Part shown: piece by piece, positions 21,890-33,841 of the stretch
Numbering within the stretch: position 1 is the stretch's first letter
Layout of the letters: every line of letters starts with the position of its first letter
NCBI GenBank assembly: GCA_916048095.2
Contig: OU696575.1
Location: 6,896,001 to 6,960,000 of the forward strand
From: Sacculina carcini
Taxonomy: Eukaryota > Arthropoda > Thecostraca > Sacculinidae
Direction: 5' to 3'
Length of the DNA: 64,000 bases
Notes under the pieces: generated by a model
What the model was told of the DNA's origin: nothing
Seen by the model: only the letters and a program-made list of their open reading frames with translations
The model's database searches: none
Translations under genes and position numbers: made by a program

Positions 21890-22775
21890 CATTACCTGAC
21901 CATTGCAGATAATTACCTGAAGATCATTCAATATAGCCGTCTTGAAATCATGCAATATCATACCTTCAGATCATGACCGATAATTACCTGGAGATCATGA
22001 ATGATCATTACCTGGAGATCATGAATGGTTATTACCTAGAAATTATGAATTAGTATTACACGGATATCATAAATTAGTATTACCTGGACATAATAAATGA
22101 TTATTACCTGGAGATCATGAACGATAATTACCTGAAGTCATGAGTGATTAATACTTGGAGATCGAAAATAAAAAGTAGCCGGATATCAAAAATGAAAATT
22201 ATACGGATATCATATATGATTATTACCTGGATATCATAAATGATTAGTACCTGGAAATCATACATGATTATTACCTGAAAATCATAAATGCTTATTACCT
22301 GGAGATAATAAATAATTATTACCTGGAGATCATAAATAAATATTACCTGGATATCATAAATGATTATTACCTGGAAATCATAAATGATTATTACCTGAAC
22401 ATCATAAATTATTATTACCCGAACATCATAAATGCTTATTACCTGGAGATAATACATAATTATTACCTGGAGATCATGAATTAGTATTACCTGGAGACCA
22501 TAAATGATTAGTACCTGGAGATCATAAATGAGTATTACCTGCACATCATAAATGATTATTACCTTAAGATCATAAATGCTTATTACCTGGAGATAATAAA
22601 TAATTATCCTGGAGATCATGAATTAGTATTGCCTGGAGACCATAAATGATTATTACCTGGATATCTAAATTTTTATTAACTGGATATCAAAAATTATTAT
22701 TACCTGGAGACCATAAATGATTATTACCTGAAGATCATACATGCTTATTACCTGGATATAGTAAATTATTATTAC
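21890..22775. repeat. 24-bp minisatellite derived from a splice donor
   Basis: About 36 degenerate copies of a 24-bp unit; on the minus strand each reads roughly GATCTCCAGGTAATAATCAT plus TTAT. The array directly abuts exon 3, whose end and donor (GATCTTCAG|GTAATAATA) are themselves the first unit, so many units repeat a consensus-like 5' splice site. A 163-codon open frame (22128-22619, minus) results from the 24-nt period (8-residue repeats) and is not taken as a gene. Confidence 0.9.
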
Positions 22776-22928
22776 CTGAAGATCGTTTGTCTTTTGCAGC
22801 TGGTTGGCGTACTCGTTCTTGCAGTCTTCACACTGCCGATTTTTAATGTCGGCGTTTAACCGCTGCTTCTCTACCTCGGCGCGACTCAGGTTCAGGTCCT
22901 TGTCAGACTTGCGATAGTTGTCCTGCGC
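22776..22928 (-). CDS. CIP4/FBP17/TOCA family gene, exon 3 (F-BAR central helix)
   Basis: Fifty-one codons, AQDNYRKSDKDLNLSRAEVE through QCEDCKNEYANQLQKTNDLQ. CIP4 has LDQDINATKADVEKAKQQ ... MAEESKNEYAAQLQRFN at the same place, so the CKNEYANQLQ motif is the F-BAR hallmark. The acceptor is TATAG after (TG)n. The donor is the first unit of the downstream minisatellite. Phase 0 at both ends. Confidence 0.94.
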
Positions 22929-22947
22929 CTATACACACACACGTACA

Positions 22948-22948
<1 letters not shown>

Positions 22949-23015
<67 letters not shown>
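22949..23015. repeat. (AT)n microsatellite at Helitron insertion site
   Basis: Uninterrupted AT dinucleotide run immediately 3' (minus strand) of the Helitron end at 23018. Confidence 0.9.
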
Positions 23016-23016
<1 letters not shown>

Positions 23017-23017
23017 A

Positions 23018-24498
23018 CTAGCATTAAAACCCGCACGTTGTGCGGAGGAATTCATTAAATGAAATTCATATTTATAAAAATTGATATTCATAAAAAATAA
23101 TCCAAATTACTCAGTCTTACTCAATAGAAAAGTCCAAGTGTGAATATATTTATTTATATTTTGACATAATATTTTCCCTCAACCCGCCTCATATATAAGC
23201 CTACCCGTCGTAAGGAATAATTAAGAACACTAACACGTACAAAACAATGAAAATTCTAGCATGTAAACCCGCCCGTCGTGCGAAACAATTCATACTATTA
23301 AATTTGCATCCAATTCATAAGAGAAAAGGAATATGAATTAAAAGAGTAAACCCATAAAAATCAAAATTTATATATATTTTATAATTTTGACAGAATAGTT
23401 TGCCTAAACCGCCTCATATTTAAACCTGCCCGTCGTGCTGAATAATTCAAAACTCAGACACGAAACAATGAAAAATGACAAAACTGTTTCATCATAATGT
23501 TTCCGAAAAATATGTATAACTTAACATCACCATCTAGCATTAAAACCCCCCAGCTGTGCAGAACAATAAATAAAGTAAAATCAATATTGAATTAATAAAA
23601 AACAATCAGAAATTTAAAAAGAAAAAGTAAACCCAATAGAAACCAATAGAAAAGTCTAAATATGAATGTGTTTATATTAGATTGGGCAAAATATTTTCCC
23701 TCGAACTGAATCATATTTAAACCCGTCCGTCGTGCGGAACAATTAATAAGATATAATGAATCAAAAAGCAAAAAGCTTATCCAATAGAAAAATATAAATT
23801 TGTAAATTATTGATTTAATTATTGACGAAGTTTTTTTTCCTCAACACTGCTCAAATTCACACCCGTCATGTGCGATAAATAGTTACTGAGAAATAGGTAG
23901 AAAAATTAATTAATTTTAGTCGCCCGGTGTTCAAGTGAAATGTTGGATGTATTTGAGAATTTTGCCAATCTTACACGTTTTTTGTATCATTTGCGGGTAT
24001 AAATTATAGCTTTTCTTGTAGAACACAAAATTATCTAGACAATGATATAATGTTTATAGCTGTACCATTGCTGGTTTATGAGGAGCAGATGGCAGAGTAT
24101 TGACCCAAATATTCACAGTTTGAACTGGTACAACTGGTACAACTGGTACAACTGGTACAACTGGAACAAATAATGCACGATATTAAGAAGTTTTCAATTT
24201 TTTTCAATAGGCTCCTTTGTTGAAAAATAGACTCCTTTGTTATTAAACGCTGTGTTAAATCTACCAGTTGTCGGTGGAAATGACATGGTCTTGAATAAAC
24301 GGATATATCTTTTGAAATGTTGACAGTACATATTTGAAAAATAAATCATCTGGTAGAAGACAAAATTTCCAATCTGTGGATATAAAAAACTGTAAATTCT
24401 GTTGAGCAGTTTTCCTCAAGCCCGTGGCATAAAATCACCAAAATGTGAAAAACTCGTTTGTGCACACACACACAGAATAACGTTTTTATTATTATAGA
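23018..24498 (-). mobile_element. Non-autonomous Helitron 1
   Basis: On the minus strand it begins TCTATAATAATAAAAACG (24498 downward) after an A, and ends in a perfect hairpin CCGCAC-AAC-GTGCGG followed within 10 nt by GCTAG, then T. TC start, 3' hairpin, CTRR end and insertion between A and T are the Helitron hallmarks. No coding sequence. Inside are further degenerate hairpin motifs (23200, 23260, 23425, 23535, 23720) and a block shared with 55370-55610. Its 5' end lies next to Penelope-like element 1. Confidence 0.82.
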
Positions 24499-24519
24499 TT
24501 GAGCATTGATCCATCCATT

Positions 24520-26330
24520 CATATGGCAATCCATTGAGACCGATAATCTCACAAATACCAACTACAACCTACAATGTCGCCAAAAAACTTAACGAAATTC
24601 TACGAACATATGTGCAGAGTGACTACAGCTTGAGCAGCTAACAGGACTTTCTGGAATTGTTGAGGAATGGAAAGCATGAAGGAGGTACGATCGCATCTTT
24701 GGATGTCGAAAGCCTTTTCACAAACATACCAGTTGACCGCACCATCGACATCATAATGGACCGTGTATATAGGTGCGAAGGGAATGAGACACTACAAACA
24801 CCAGAAAAGGTAATGCGTGCCCTATTGACCGTCTGCACCAAGGAAGCTCCCTTCAGCTGTCCCGCTGGGCAACTATTCCAGCAGGTAGAAGGAATTGCGA
24901 TGGGTAGCCCCTTGGGTGTTCTTTTCACCAATTTTTTTATGGGAGCAGCGGAAGCAGAGGTGCTAAAAAACAGCAGACCGTCGGTATATTGTCGCTACGT
25001 CGACGATATATTCGTCAAAGTGCAGTCACCAGACGAGATAGAGAACCTGCAATCAGCACTTGAAAAGGAAACGTTCCTGAAACTGAACAAAGAATACGCA
25101 CACAATAATCGCTTGCCATTTCTCGATGTGCTGGTTGAATTGAATGGTGAACGAATAGACACCAGTGTCCACACCAAGCCCACCAACGCAGGCCTGTGCA
25201 TGGGCGGCCAAAGCGAATGCCCAAAATAGATACCGGCGAGCAACGATTTCTGCATACGTGCGACGTGCTCTGACACACTGTTCAACGTGGCAATCAACTC
25301 ACAGTGAACTGGAGCGAATTGCGCAAGTCTTAGTAAATAATGGTTACTGCAGCAAATAAATATCAGACGTCATCGCAGAAACGCTGAATAATTTTTTTCA
25401 AAAAGATAGATGGAATCGCTCAGACACAAAAAGCATTGAGGTCTATTACAAAAACGTATTGTCGACCTCGCACAGAGTGGATAAACGTGTGATGAAAAAC
25501 ATTGTCGAGGATAACGTGAAGGCCACTGAATAAAACACTAGTGAAATTGATTATTTATTACAAAACACAGAAGACGGCAAACTTGGTTCTCCGCAACAAA
25601 CCAGAATCTGACAAGTCTGCGCAGCTGCGGCAGCATCACCTCGTTTACCAATTCACATGCAATGTTGAGGGGTGTGGACCTCAAAGTTATATTGGTATGA
25701 CGACGACGACGCTGTCGCGGCGGCTGACGTGCCACCTGAGCAACGGCGCCATCAAACAACATTTCAGCTCGGCTCACAAACAAAAGCTGACACGTGAGGA
25801 TATTGTTCGCGGTACTGAGGTGTTGGCGTATGAAAACGACGCACGTAGACTGCGCCTGCTTGAAGCAGTATATATCACCCAACTGAGGCCATCAATGAAC
25901 ATTCAACAGGAAGAAAATGGTGAGCTTCCAACTCACCGAGCCCCCCATCTGAGCGAAACTCGACTCGCCCTTGCGACAATCAGACGCCCGCACATCCGCC
26001 TGATGTTAGCACCTTGGCGTGATCCCTGGTCGCTAGCACATAGGCGCGACTATAGTCATTGGCATCTAAATATTCGCCAACATTTTTGTACAATTGTTTA
26101 TATTTGTTGTGTGTTATCATGTGTATTGTGCTTTTATGCATTGTCTCAAGAAGGAGTCAGCAAACACCGAAACGTTACAAAATATAGGGAAGCCTTTGAA
26201 GTGTTTGAGTCAAAGCGACCAGAAACTGGCAAGAGATTTGGAATCTACCAGGAAAAAGGTTGCAAAATGCGAAATTGAATTTAATTTAATCTCGTTTGTA
26301 AGCGCGAAAATCTACTGCCTGGCTACACCA
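24520..26330 (+). pseudogene. Penelope-like element 1 (RT plus GIY-YIG), decayed
   Basis: Penelope-like retroelement protein. Reverse transcriptase from GNPLRPIIS (about 24523) through TIASLDVESLFTNIP, GIAMGSPLGVLF, YVDDIF (about 24997) and RLPFLDVL. GIY-YIG endonuclease at 25541-25920: LVYQFTC, then GPQSYIGMTTTTLSRRLTCH and LRPSMN. In-frame stops near 24642, 25227 and 25360 and a frame change at about 25230 disable it. The N-terminal domain is missing. After the ORF, CCGAAACGTTAC (26167) and a copy of the N-terminal coding region (to 26330) match the 3' terminal-repeat layout of element 2 at 60283-60451. Confidence 0.88.
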
Positions 26331-26465
26331 ATATATATGGCGTATATAAACAAAACAACTGTATATATAAACAAAAATACAGGTAAATTCAAAACCGCGC
26401 ATAAAAATCCGTGTCAAACAAGGGTCTACTGTACACGCAATTTCCACTCACTCACTGACACACAC

Positions 26466-26560
26466 ACAAGAGCGACCGAAGAACTAATGGAAAAAACATT
26501 GGGCGTGATTGGGAGAACAGGAGTTCATGTTGAAGCTAGAGAAATAGCTGATACATGGTG
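26466..26560 (+). repeat. Partial duplicate of LINE ORF1
   Basis: Matches 27034-27113 (GAACTAATGGAAAAAACATT onward) with a few differences; a short displaced copy of the ORF1 interior just upstream of the LINE itself. Confidence 0.8.
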
Positions 26561-26692
26561 ATTTGGTTTGGTTGTGTGAGGACATGTCAGCTCCATTGTG
26601 AGAGTTTGTGAATAGTGAGAGAACAAGTGGTGTCGAGGTCGTGCGTTGTTTGTGTGTGTGAATACTGACTTAAGTGGAATTGTGATATCGGC

Positions 26693-27441
26693 ATGGCAAC
26701 TGGAAACGATTGGAACACACATGGAATGGAAGAAACAATACGGTAAAAACTGAAGGAACAGATTACCGCAATTCAAGCCGGAGAAACAAAAGGGGTGACA
26801 AAGACAGCAAGGGACGCCGTGACATTGTTGATCCGGAGCATAACGAGCATCTCGGTGGCAGTCACACAAGCAGTGACCAGTGCTGTGAATGAACTGCTGC
26901 CAAAGATAAATGAGAAATGCGATGAGATAAAAAAGCTACGTCTCATCAACAAGTATGAGCTTGACAGACAGGAGCAGACATACAAAATGGACAACATCAG
27001 AATTGCAGGTATAGAAGAGGAAGCAAGAGAGACCGAAGAAGAACTAATGGAAAAAACATTGGGCGTGATTGGGAAAACAGGAGTTCATATTGAATCTAGC
27101 GAAATAGCTGATATTTACAGAGCAGGAAGAAGAGGTGATAAAAAGAGACCGTTGGTGGTGAGATTCTGCCGGCGAAGAAAAAGGACCGAAATACTGAAAA
27201 ACAAAAAAGAGCTCAAAAGACGTGGGTAGATCATTTTCATAAATGAAGACATCACTTACCTGCGGACCACAATGCTGAAGATGGTACGCGAACAGCAGCT
27301 TGTGAAGAACACAACCACCCGGAATGGAAGGATATTGGCATGGCTGAGGAATGGAGACGAGATAAATACACCGGACGACCTGCGAAAGGTTGGCATATCA
27401 GAGCCCGATTGGCAACGGCTGAAACTGGACCACATACAATA
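26693..27441 (+). pseudogene. LINE alpha ORF1
   Basis: Starts MATGNDWNTHGMEETI and continues after an in-frame TAA as a coiled-coil-like segment. Then YKMDNIRIAGIEEEA, KRPLVVRFCRRRKRTEILK and IIFINEDITYLR are seen, an arrangement like the RRM-containing ORF1 protein of L1-type LINEs that coats the RNA. A TAG interrupts at about 27229. Function by resemblance only. Confidence 0.65.
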
Positions 27442-27544
27442 GCATGGGGACGGAGCACACGCTGATGAACGGTGTCCGACGAATGATGTGAGTAAGCTAA
27501 ATTGTCATAAAACTTGTGTGAATTCACAAAATAATGCTTAAAAC

Positions 27545-28430
27545 GACGAAGTAAAGCTTAAACTGCTGTGCTTTGATGCTTGTGGTTTAAAATTTAAGCT
27601 CAATTTGTTGGAATTTAAACAAATGATTGAGGGTTATGGGATAGTTCGTCTCACGGAGAATAAATGTGATAATGCCGATATTGAGAACATAAGTGAGATA
27701 TTGAATAATTTTACCTTGGCATTTAATAATCGCGGATATGTTACAAGCAGGAGATCTGGAGGTATTTTGCTGGAAGTTAAAAATGACACGGATATATTGT
27801 AAATTTCTGAAAAACGAAAGTGAAGTCTTGCTGTCGCTTAAAATTGAAGGAAGAGACATTGACCTAGACAAAGACGTGATTGTTTCTGGTGTTTATGTTC
27901 CACCCACTACATGAAAATACGCACGAAAGCATTACTTTGATGATATTGAGAGCTTTTTGTTGAGCTTCCTAAATGAAAAGTTTCGACATCTCCTGTGTGG
28001 CTATTTTAATTGTCATACGGGATTGATGAATGAAGAAGTACAAGTGAGTGAATACGATCGTCATTCAGTTTTTGGCGGAGATGAAACTATCTACGATGAT
28101 CTGAAAGTCATGTGTATACCATTACAAACAACAAACCAAGATCAGAGGTAAGATCGCAGCTCGTATGGCACAAACTTGGTCGAAATATGTGAGAACAATC
28201 GGCTGATGATTTTCAATGGTAGAATTGGAGAAGCCAGAAATGTAGGCAGTTGCAAAACCTCGCTTAACACCACGATAGATTACATCATTGGCTCACAAAA
28301 TGTTTAGAGAATGGTCAAAAACTTCAGTTTCTCAATTTGACCCACTATTGTCTGATATCCACTGTAGTCTCAAGTTGGAAATGGGGTTCAAATGTGTTTA
28401 CCAACACAAAAATGAGTGTATTTGCCAAAA
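27545..28430 (+). pseudogene. LINE alpha endonuclease domain, decayed
   Basis: Frameshifted remains of an AP-endonuclease-type domain: LCFDACGLKFKL, SRRSGGILLEVKNDTD, VIVSGVYVPPT, LLCGYFNCHTG and TIDYIIGSQNV occur in the order expected for APE domains (N-terminal strand, GG-I, VYxPP, GDFN-like, DYIxxS). Several stops; catalytic residues partly lost (GYFN for GDFN). Confidence 0.65.
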
Positions 28431-28800
28431 CGAAAACACCAACATGACTAAGGATGAATAGACATATAATTCCTGGACACTCAGACCAGCCAAATTTATT
28501 AACGAATTCGTAACGAGTGAGTTGATTTAGAAAATGGAAACACTCACTGTAGATGAAATAATTTTAAATCTGAAGGATATAATAATGACACCGGCAGCAT
28601 ACTGTGGCAAGGTGTAGGTAAAGAAATCAAATTATTATTATTATTTATTATTAACGTTTATTTGTATAGCGCACATTAAAACACACGCGCGAAAAGAGAA
28701 ATCTTAGTGCAAAAATATAAACAAATAAGTAAGACACGCCGCTTAGGGAAAACAAACATGCGGACAATACACACACCCACAAGCACACACACTCACACAA

Positions 28801-28831
<31 letters not shown>

Positions 28832-28945
28832 AACATACTCATGCACACACACCGCCAAATTGAAACATGGCAGTAAGAAAGAGCATAAAAACAACAAGAA
28901 AACTTCTAGTAAATATATCACGCGAGACGGGTACGGTATGACAGC

Positions 28946-31664
28946 TCAGAGCGAAGCGTAAGGGGTAAGAGAGTGAGAGTCATGATCAAAAGATTTATCA
29001 AAGAGATGATTGCGCAGAGAAGAGGAAAACGATGATAAGGATGTGGAGGAGATAACATGGGAGGGAAGAGAGTTGTACAAACGTGGAGCATAGAAAGGGA
29101 AGGATTCACTAGACCAGGTAGATTCATTGAGGGCTCGTGGACAGGATAAAGGAAGAGCATGACGGGAAAGAAAGTTATTAGAGAGTGTAAGAAGCTGCGA
29201 GAGGTATGTAGGTTGCCGAGGGTCATGCAAAAGTTTATAAACAAGACAGCAAATTTTAAAGTGGATGCGAGGGATGATCGGAAGCCATCGAAGATTGTAG
29301 AGATAGGGTGAGGTATGACGAAAGTGGGAAGGAGAAAACACGAAACGACAAGATTTATTAATGACATGTTGCAGGATTTTCAGAGAGGAACGAGGTACAT
29401 GGAAATATAAAGAATTGCAGTAGTTGATTCTTGAAAATATGAAACAATGAATCAGTTTAATAGCTGAGGGACGGTCGAGAAAAGGGTGGATAGGATATAG
29501 CGAACGTAGAATGAGATGACAAGTGCGAGCAACAGCAGAAATATTTGCAGAAAAAGAAAGTGACGAATCCAGAATGACTCCGAGATCACGAACACTTTGA
29601 GATGGGGGTAAAGGGAGCAGTGGAGGTGTTAAGCGAGGAGGATGTAGAATGAAGAATTATGATTTGGAAGTGTTAAGAAGGAGACTGCGAGAGGCACACC
29701 AGGAAGAAATATCAGAGATAATGTCTGATAAGAACGAAGCATGGGGAAGGGAAGAGGAATAATTATTTGTATATCGTCTGCGTAGACGTGGAACTGGACA
29801 GAAGAGCGATGGAGAATAGGACATAGAGAAGACATGTACAGATTGAATAGAAGCGGGGCTAGAATAGAACCTTGTGGCACACCGGAAAGTAGAGGAGTTT
29901 GCTTAGAAGTAGTGGAATTGAATTGCACCGAGTAGGAACGATCAGTAAGATAAGAATATAGAGAGAGCGCTGAAGAGGACACACCAAGAAAGGAGAGATC
30001 TCTGATTAAAATTGAATGGTCAACTAAGTCAAAGGCTGCTGACAGATCAAGGATAAGCAGAGCAGATTTACCGAATGAAAAATGAGAAAAAACAGTAGTA
30101 GTAACGGAGGTTAGGACAGATTCAGTAGAGTGAGCAGACTTGAAACCCGATTGGAAGGGGTCAAGGGATTTGTTGAAGAATGGCGCAAGTTGAGAATACA
30201 TAACAGACTCGAGGAGTTTAGAGGGAAAGTTGAGTAGAGAAATAGGACGGTAACTGCTACATAGCGAGGGATCGAGGGAATGTTTTTTTAGTATCGGAAG
30301 GATGACTGCATGCTTCTCAGGAAAAAATACACCATGTAGGAAAGAGCTATAGATTAAATGCAATATAAAGGGAACCAGGAGCAAAATAGAGTTTGATAGG
30401 GCACGAAAATGTATGGGGTCCGCAGGGGAAAGCGAAATGTTTGTTGTAGAAATGATAGTGATGATATCAGGAAGCTCTAGATGTGAAAAGTGAGTAAAAT
30501 GATCGTGCGATTTAGTGTGAGTCAAGCGGGAGTTAGGAGAAAAAATACTAGAAATGGCAATTTGGATGTTATCGGATAAAAATACAGCAAGGTCGGAGGC
30601 AGAGAGAGAAGACGAAAGGCTTGGGTTTTGCAGGCCACTCAATGAGTTAAGCGAGGACCACAGAGATTTAGGACAGCGAGAGAGTGACGATAATTGAGAT
30701 TTGAAGTAGGATTGTTTAGCAGAGTATAGGGCAGATATATACAAAGAGCGAGATGAGCAGAAGGATGACAACGTAGCAGTAGTGCAACAGCGTTTCCACA
30801 CACGCTCATGGTAGCGTTGGGCGCGTTTGAGAGAGATTATTTCGCGATTACACCAAGGAGGAAGATTGGAGCGATTGGAGGATGAGCATAGTGGAAATAT
30901 GGCTTCGTTGATAGAAGACATAACCTTGAAAAAAGAAGAGTACAATTGGGTAGGGGGAAGTGAGTGAAATTGAGTTGAGGGAAGCATGTGAGAGAATAAA
31001 GTTGAGAAGAGGTGAGGGTCAAATTTTTTGTCATTTCTGTACGATCTGGGGGGAGAAATACGTGGTTTGGGAAAGGGAAGATTGAAAGTGAGGAGACTGT
31101 GGTCAGAAGTAATGGTATCTGGGGGAAATACAAGAACATCCGGAGGGGTTAGGTCGGGTGCTAGAACTGGAGATGGAAAAAGAGCAAGATCAAGGGTGTG
31201 ACCGGAGATGTGAGTCGGTGAAGTAACAGGCGAGTATAGACCGTAAGTTTGGATCATAGACAGGAATTGAGAGCAATAAGGATTTCGGGAAGGTTGATCG
31301 ACCCAGAAATTAAAATCTCCAACTATAAGAAAACGACTGGAGAAGGACGCGAGAAGCACATCAAGTAACATAGGAAATTCGGTAAGAAATAATGACGTAG
31401 TTCCCGGATGATTGTGGCGATATATTATAACAAAGCAAAATTTCGAGCAGGATGGAATATTGAGAGAAAGAGCGAGGTATTCAAGGGATAAGCATGGGGG
31501 ACCAAAGTTGGGTATAGTAGATAAGACCCAGGATTTATTAAATATACATCCAACACCACCACCGGAAGCTTTGGTGTTTGAGCGGGAGGAGTGAATAAAG
31601 TTAAAATCAGCAGGGAGATGGGCAGTAAAAGACGTAACATCAGAATCAAGTAACCAGGTCTCAA
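28946..31664 (-). pseudogene. CR1-like LINE ORF2 (endonuclease-RT)
   Basis: Endonuclease: ETWLLDSDVTSF and SNTKASGGGVGCIFN (31500-31664), then after a frame change FLIVGDFNFWVD, HTLDLALF and TSDHSLL (from 31371). RT follows in the same frame to 29629: SLCSSYRPISLLNFPSKLLE, LILDLSAAFDLVDHSILI, SGVPQGSILAPLLFNLYMS and an intact YADD. After another frame change the C-terminus (YNLRWLPIIPRIHFKICCLV, then FYAPRLYNSLP) ends at 28946. Few breaks, so a fairly young copy; the clade CR1/Rex-like is judged from the RWLPI-RI-FKI block. Confidence 0.88.
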
Positions 31665-31815
31665 CGAGGAAGAATAAAGAAAGATTATGAGAGGAAATCA
31701 GGTGTGAGAGTATAGGAGTCTTATACCGACATGACCTAGTATTTAGAAAACCAAGAGTTAAAAATCTAGTGTTAGAGGAGGAACGGATGGGCGAGGCAAG
31801 AGGGAGCGAAGGTAG

Positions 31816-32961
31816 TCAGGCCGAGATACACGAATGTGAATCAGGGTTAACTGAGACGGCAGTAGAAGAGGAAATTTGAGTAGGAGAGTCACAGGAGAGG
31901 GTGCGCATACGAAGAGAATTACGGACAGCCAAGAGAGAAGGACAGGATGAGTCGTAGGAGGAGTGACAGTGGCTACGCCCTGAGCGTACACAGTTTGTGC
32001 ATTTGGCTGGTCCAGAACGGTCACATGTTTTGGATGCATGGGAACCGGCGCAGAAGCCGCACTTAGTAGGTTGACTACATTTATCGGCTTTATGGCCGAG
32101 CCCCGACCAACGGAAGCAGCGTACAACCCAGTACCTACTGTACACCGCACAGCAGCGCAGACCAATAAATAAGCGGTCTGAACAATCATTGATGATTGAG
32201 CGAGCCGAGGGTGACACAGATATAACAGCATGAGTGGCGTTATTCTTCGGCTTGGTGAAAAATAGAACCTGTAGATCTGACGGGGAAAGATCAGTCAGAG
32301 AATAATTTTTTAGGCGAATAGATGAGAGCAGGCTTTCCGGAGTCATGTCGCTCGGGATGTTAGCGATCGTAATCTTTGGGCGAATATGCCTCAGAGGAGG
32401 GATGTGTACCTCCACATCGGCGAATGCCGCACGAACACAATCTGCAGCGTTCTCCGCCGAGCGTGGCGACTCACAATGCAGCACTAAGCTACCGTTGACG
32501 GATGGGCGAGAACCAGAGACCGGAATTTTCTGTAGAGCTGGAGCCACAAGTTTTCCAGAAATAGGTGTGTCAGAATTTCTGGATTTGAGGACAACCGCGT
32601 AGGACTTCAGAGAGTTGGGAGAACGAGTATCAGCCGTGACAGCTTGACTAGACGAGCTAGGGAAATCGGTCAGTAGTTCCTGCCGAAATGAGTTGAGGCG
32701 AGAATCGACAATATTAGCGATTGCTTCAGCAGTTACAGGTGCCGCAGTGGAAGCCGAGCGGATCTTGGATTGGCACGGTGTGCAGCACCAAAACAGCCGA
32801 TGCTTCCTAACGGCATTGTACGCCGGGGTGGTCAGGCCCGCAAATGATACGTGAAAGCATGTCATACAGCTCTCGCACTCTATATACGATGTGGCGGCGA
32901 TGGGCTCACGACATTGGCAAGACTTCGCAGGGGTAGAGGTGGGAGCAGATGACGAAGGCAT
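31816..32961 (-). CDS. CR1-like LINE ORF1 with PHD finger and zinc knuckles
   Basis: Intact 381-codon frame. Residues about 14-61 hold a PHD-type C4HC3 zinc finger (CQCREP, YIECESCMTCFH, FWCCTPCQ). A Ser/Thr-rich middle is followed by an RRM-like region with LVLHCESPRSAENAADCVRA. Three CCHC-like knuckles follow at about residues 283-340 (CFRWSGLGHKADKC, CGFCAGSHASKTC, CTNCVRSGRSHC). PHD-containing ORF1 proteins are known in CR1/Jockey-group LINEs; they are thought to bind the element RNA, and possibly chromatin. Lies upstream of ORF2 on the same strand. Confidence 0.85.
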   Translation of the reverse strand: MPSSSAPTSTPAKSCQCREPIAATSYIECESCMTCFHVSFAGLTTPAYNAVRKHRLFWCCTPCQSKIRSASTAAPVTAEAIANIVDSRLNSFRQELLTDFPSSSSQAVTADTRSPNSLKSYAVVLKSRNSDTPISGKLVAPALQKIPVSGSRPSVNGSLVLHCESPRSAENAADCVRAAFADVEVHIPPLRHIRPKITIANIPSDMTPESLLSSIRLKNYSLTDLSPSDLQVLFFTKPKNNATHAVISVSPSARSIINDCSDRLFIGLRCCAVYSRYWVVRCFRWSGLGHKADKCSQPTKCGFCAGSHASKTCDRSGPAKCTNCVRSGRSHCHSSYDSSCPSLLAVRNSLRMRTLSCDSPTQISSSTAVSVNPDSHSCISA

Positions 32962-33049
32962 TGCAATGAGTGCAAATGTTGTTGGTTATGATAATAGATG
33001 CTGGGGAAGTCGTATTCGATATCACAGAATGAAACAACAGTACAACAAA

Positions 33050-33841
33050 TGTAAAAACTATGAAAACTACAGAAGCTTGATCAGTAAAAGTAGACAATAT
33101 AAAGCGGAATTAAAAAAGAGTTGAAGCCAGTAGGAAAGCAAATATTGTGCAAAAACTGAAAGCTTCAAAAAGTAGAGATCCAAAAAATTCAGGAAAATTT
33201 TGAAAGATGAAAACAGGAGCACAGATATACCTATAAATTTAGACATAATGCGGCAGCATTTTTCAAGTTTATCAGACAAGCTGACCATTACTGAATCGCA
33301 AACCGAAGAACAGAGAAATGAACAAAGGGAGAGCGATACCCAAGAACAAGACTTACTGAATTCGTCAATAGAAGAGTATGAGATAAAAATGCCATAAGAA
33401 AACTGAAAATGGAAAAGGGGCCGGAATGGATGGTGTCACGAACAAACGAACGAGCAAATAAAGACGACGGAGACTACATTAATAACGGTTTTTCTGAAAT
33501 TATTCAATAAGATATTAGACGCAGGAGAGTTCCCCAGTGAATGGAAAATAGGAATGATTGTGCCGATATATAACAAAAAGGGAAACATTTAATACCCTTA
33601 TAATTATAGACGAATCACACTCTTGAGCTATATAGGAAAATTGTTTACATCAATATTAAACGAAACACTGAAAAAGTACTCGGACAGAAACAGCCTGATA
33701 AAAGAAAATCAAGCAGGTTTTCGAGCTGGCTATTCTACCGCTGATCATATTTTTCTGCTGAGTAGCATAATAGAATTGTTTATAAGGAGGAAGAGAAAAA
33801 CTTTTTTTTTGTGGATTTTCGAAAAGCGTTCGATACGGTAT
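33050..33841 (+). pseudogene. LINE alpha RT N-terminal part
   Basis: Broken frame with LDAGEFPSEWKIGMIVPIYN, YNYRRITLLSYIGKL, NQAGFRAGYSTADHIF and the start of the FDTV block, cut at 33841 by the gypsy element inserted there. The missing half resumes at 36275. Confidence 0.82.
33837..33841. repeat. Gypsy element 1 target-site duplication, left
   Basis: GGTAT, repeated at 36270-36274. Confidence 0.88.

Larger units (their letters stand above)
28630..32990 (-). mobile_element. CR1-like LINE, near full length, in LINE alpha
   Basis: Minus-strand two-ORF LINE: ORF1 31816-32961 and ORF2 28946-31664, with a 3' UTR containing (CA)n (28780-28825), a GTATAGCGCACATTAAAACA-type 3' block and an (ATT)n tail at 28630-28655. 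It interrupts LINE alpha between endonuclease and RT. No target duplication could be defined. Confidence 0.85.

Noticed and set aside
22128..22619. 163-codon minus-strand ORF of IYDLQVII-like repeats
   Set aside because: Pure translation of the 24-bp minisatellite in an intron; no start context, no non-repeat domain.
21890..22775. CRISPR-like periodic repeats
   Set aside because: Units are degenerate, contiguous and without unique spacers; the window is clearly animal DNA.
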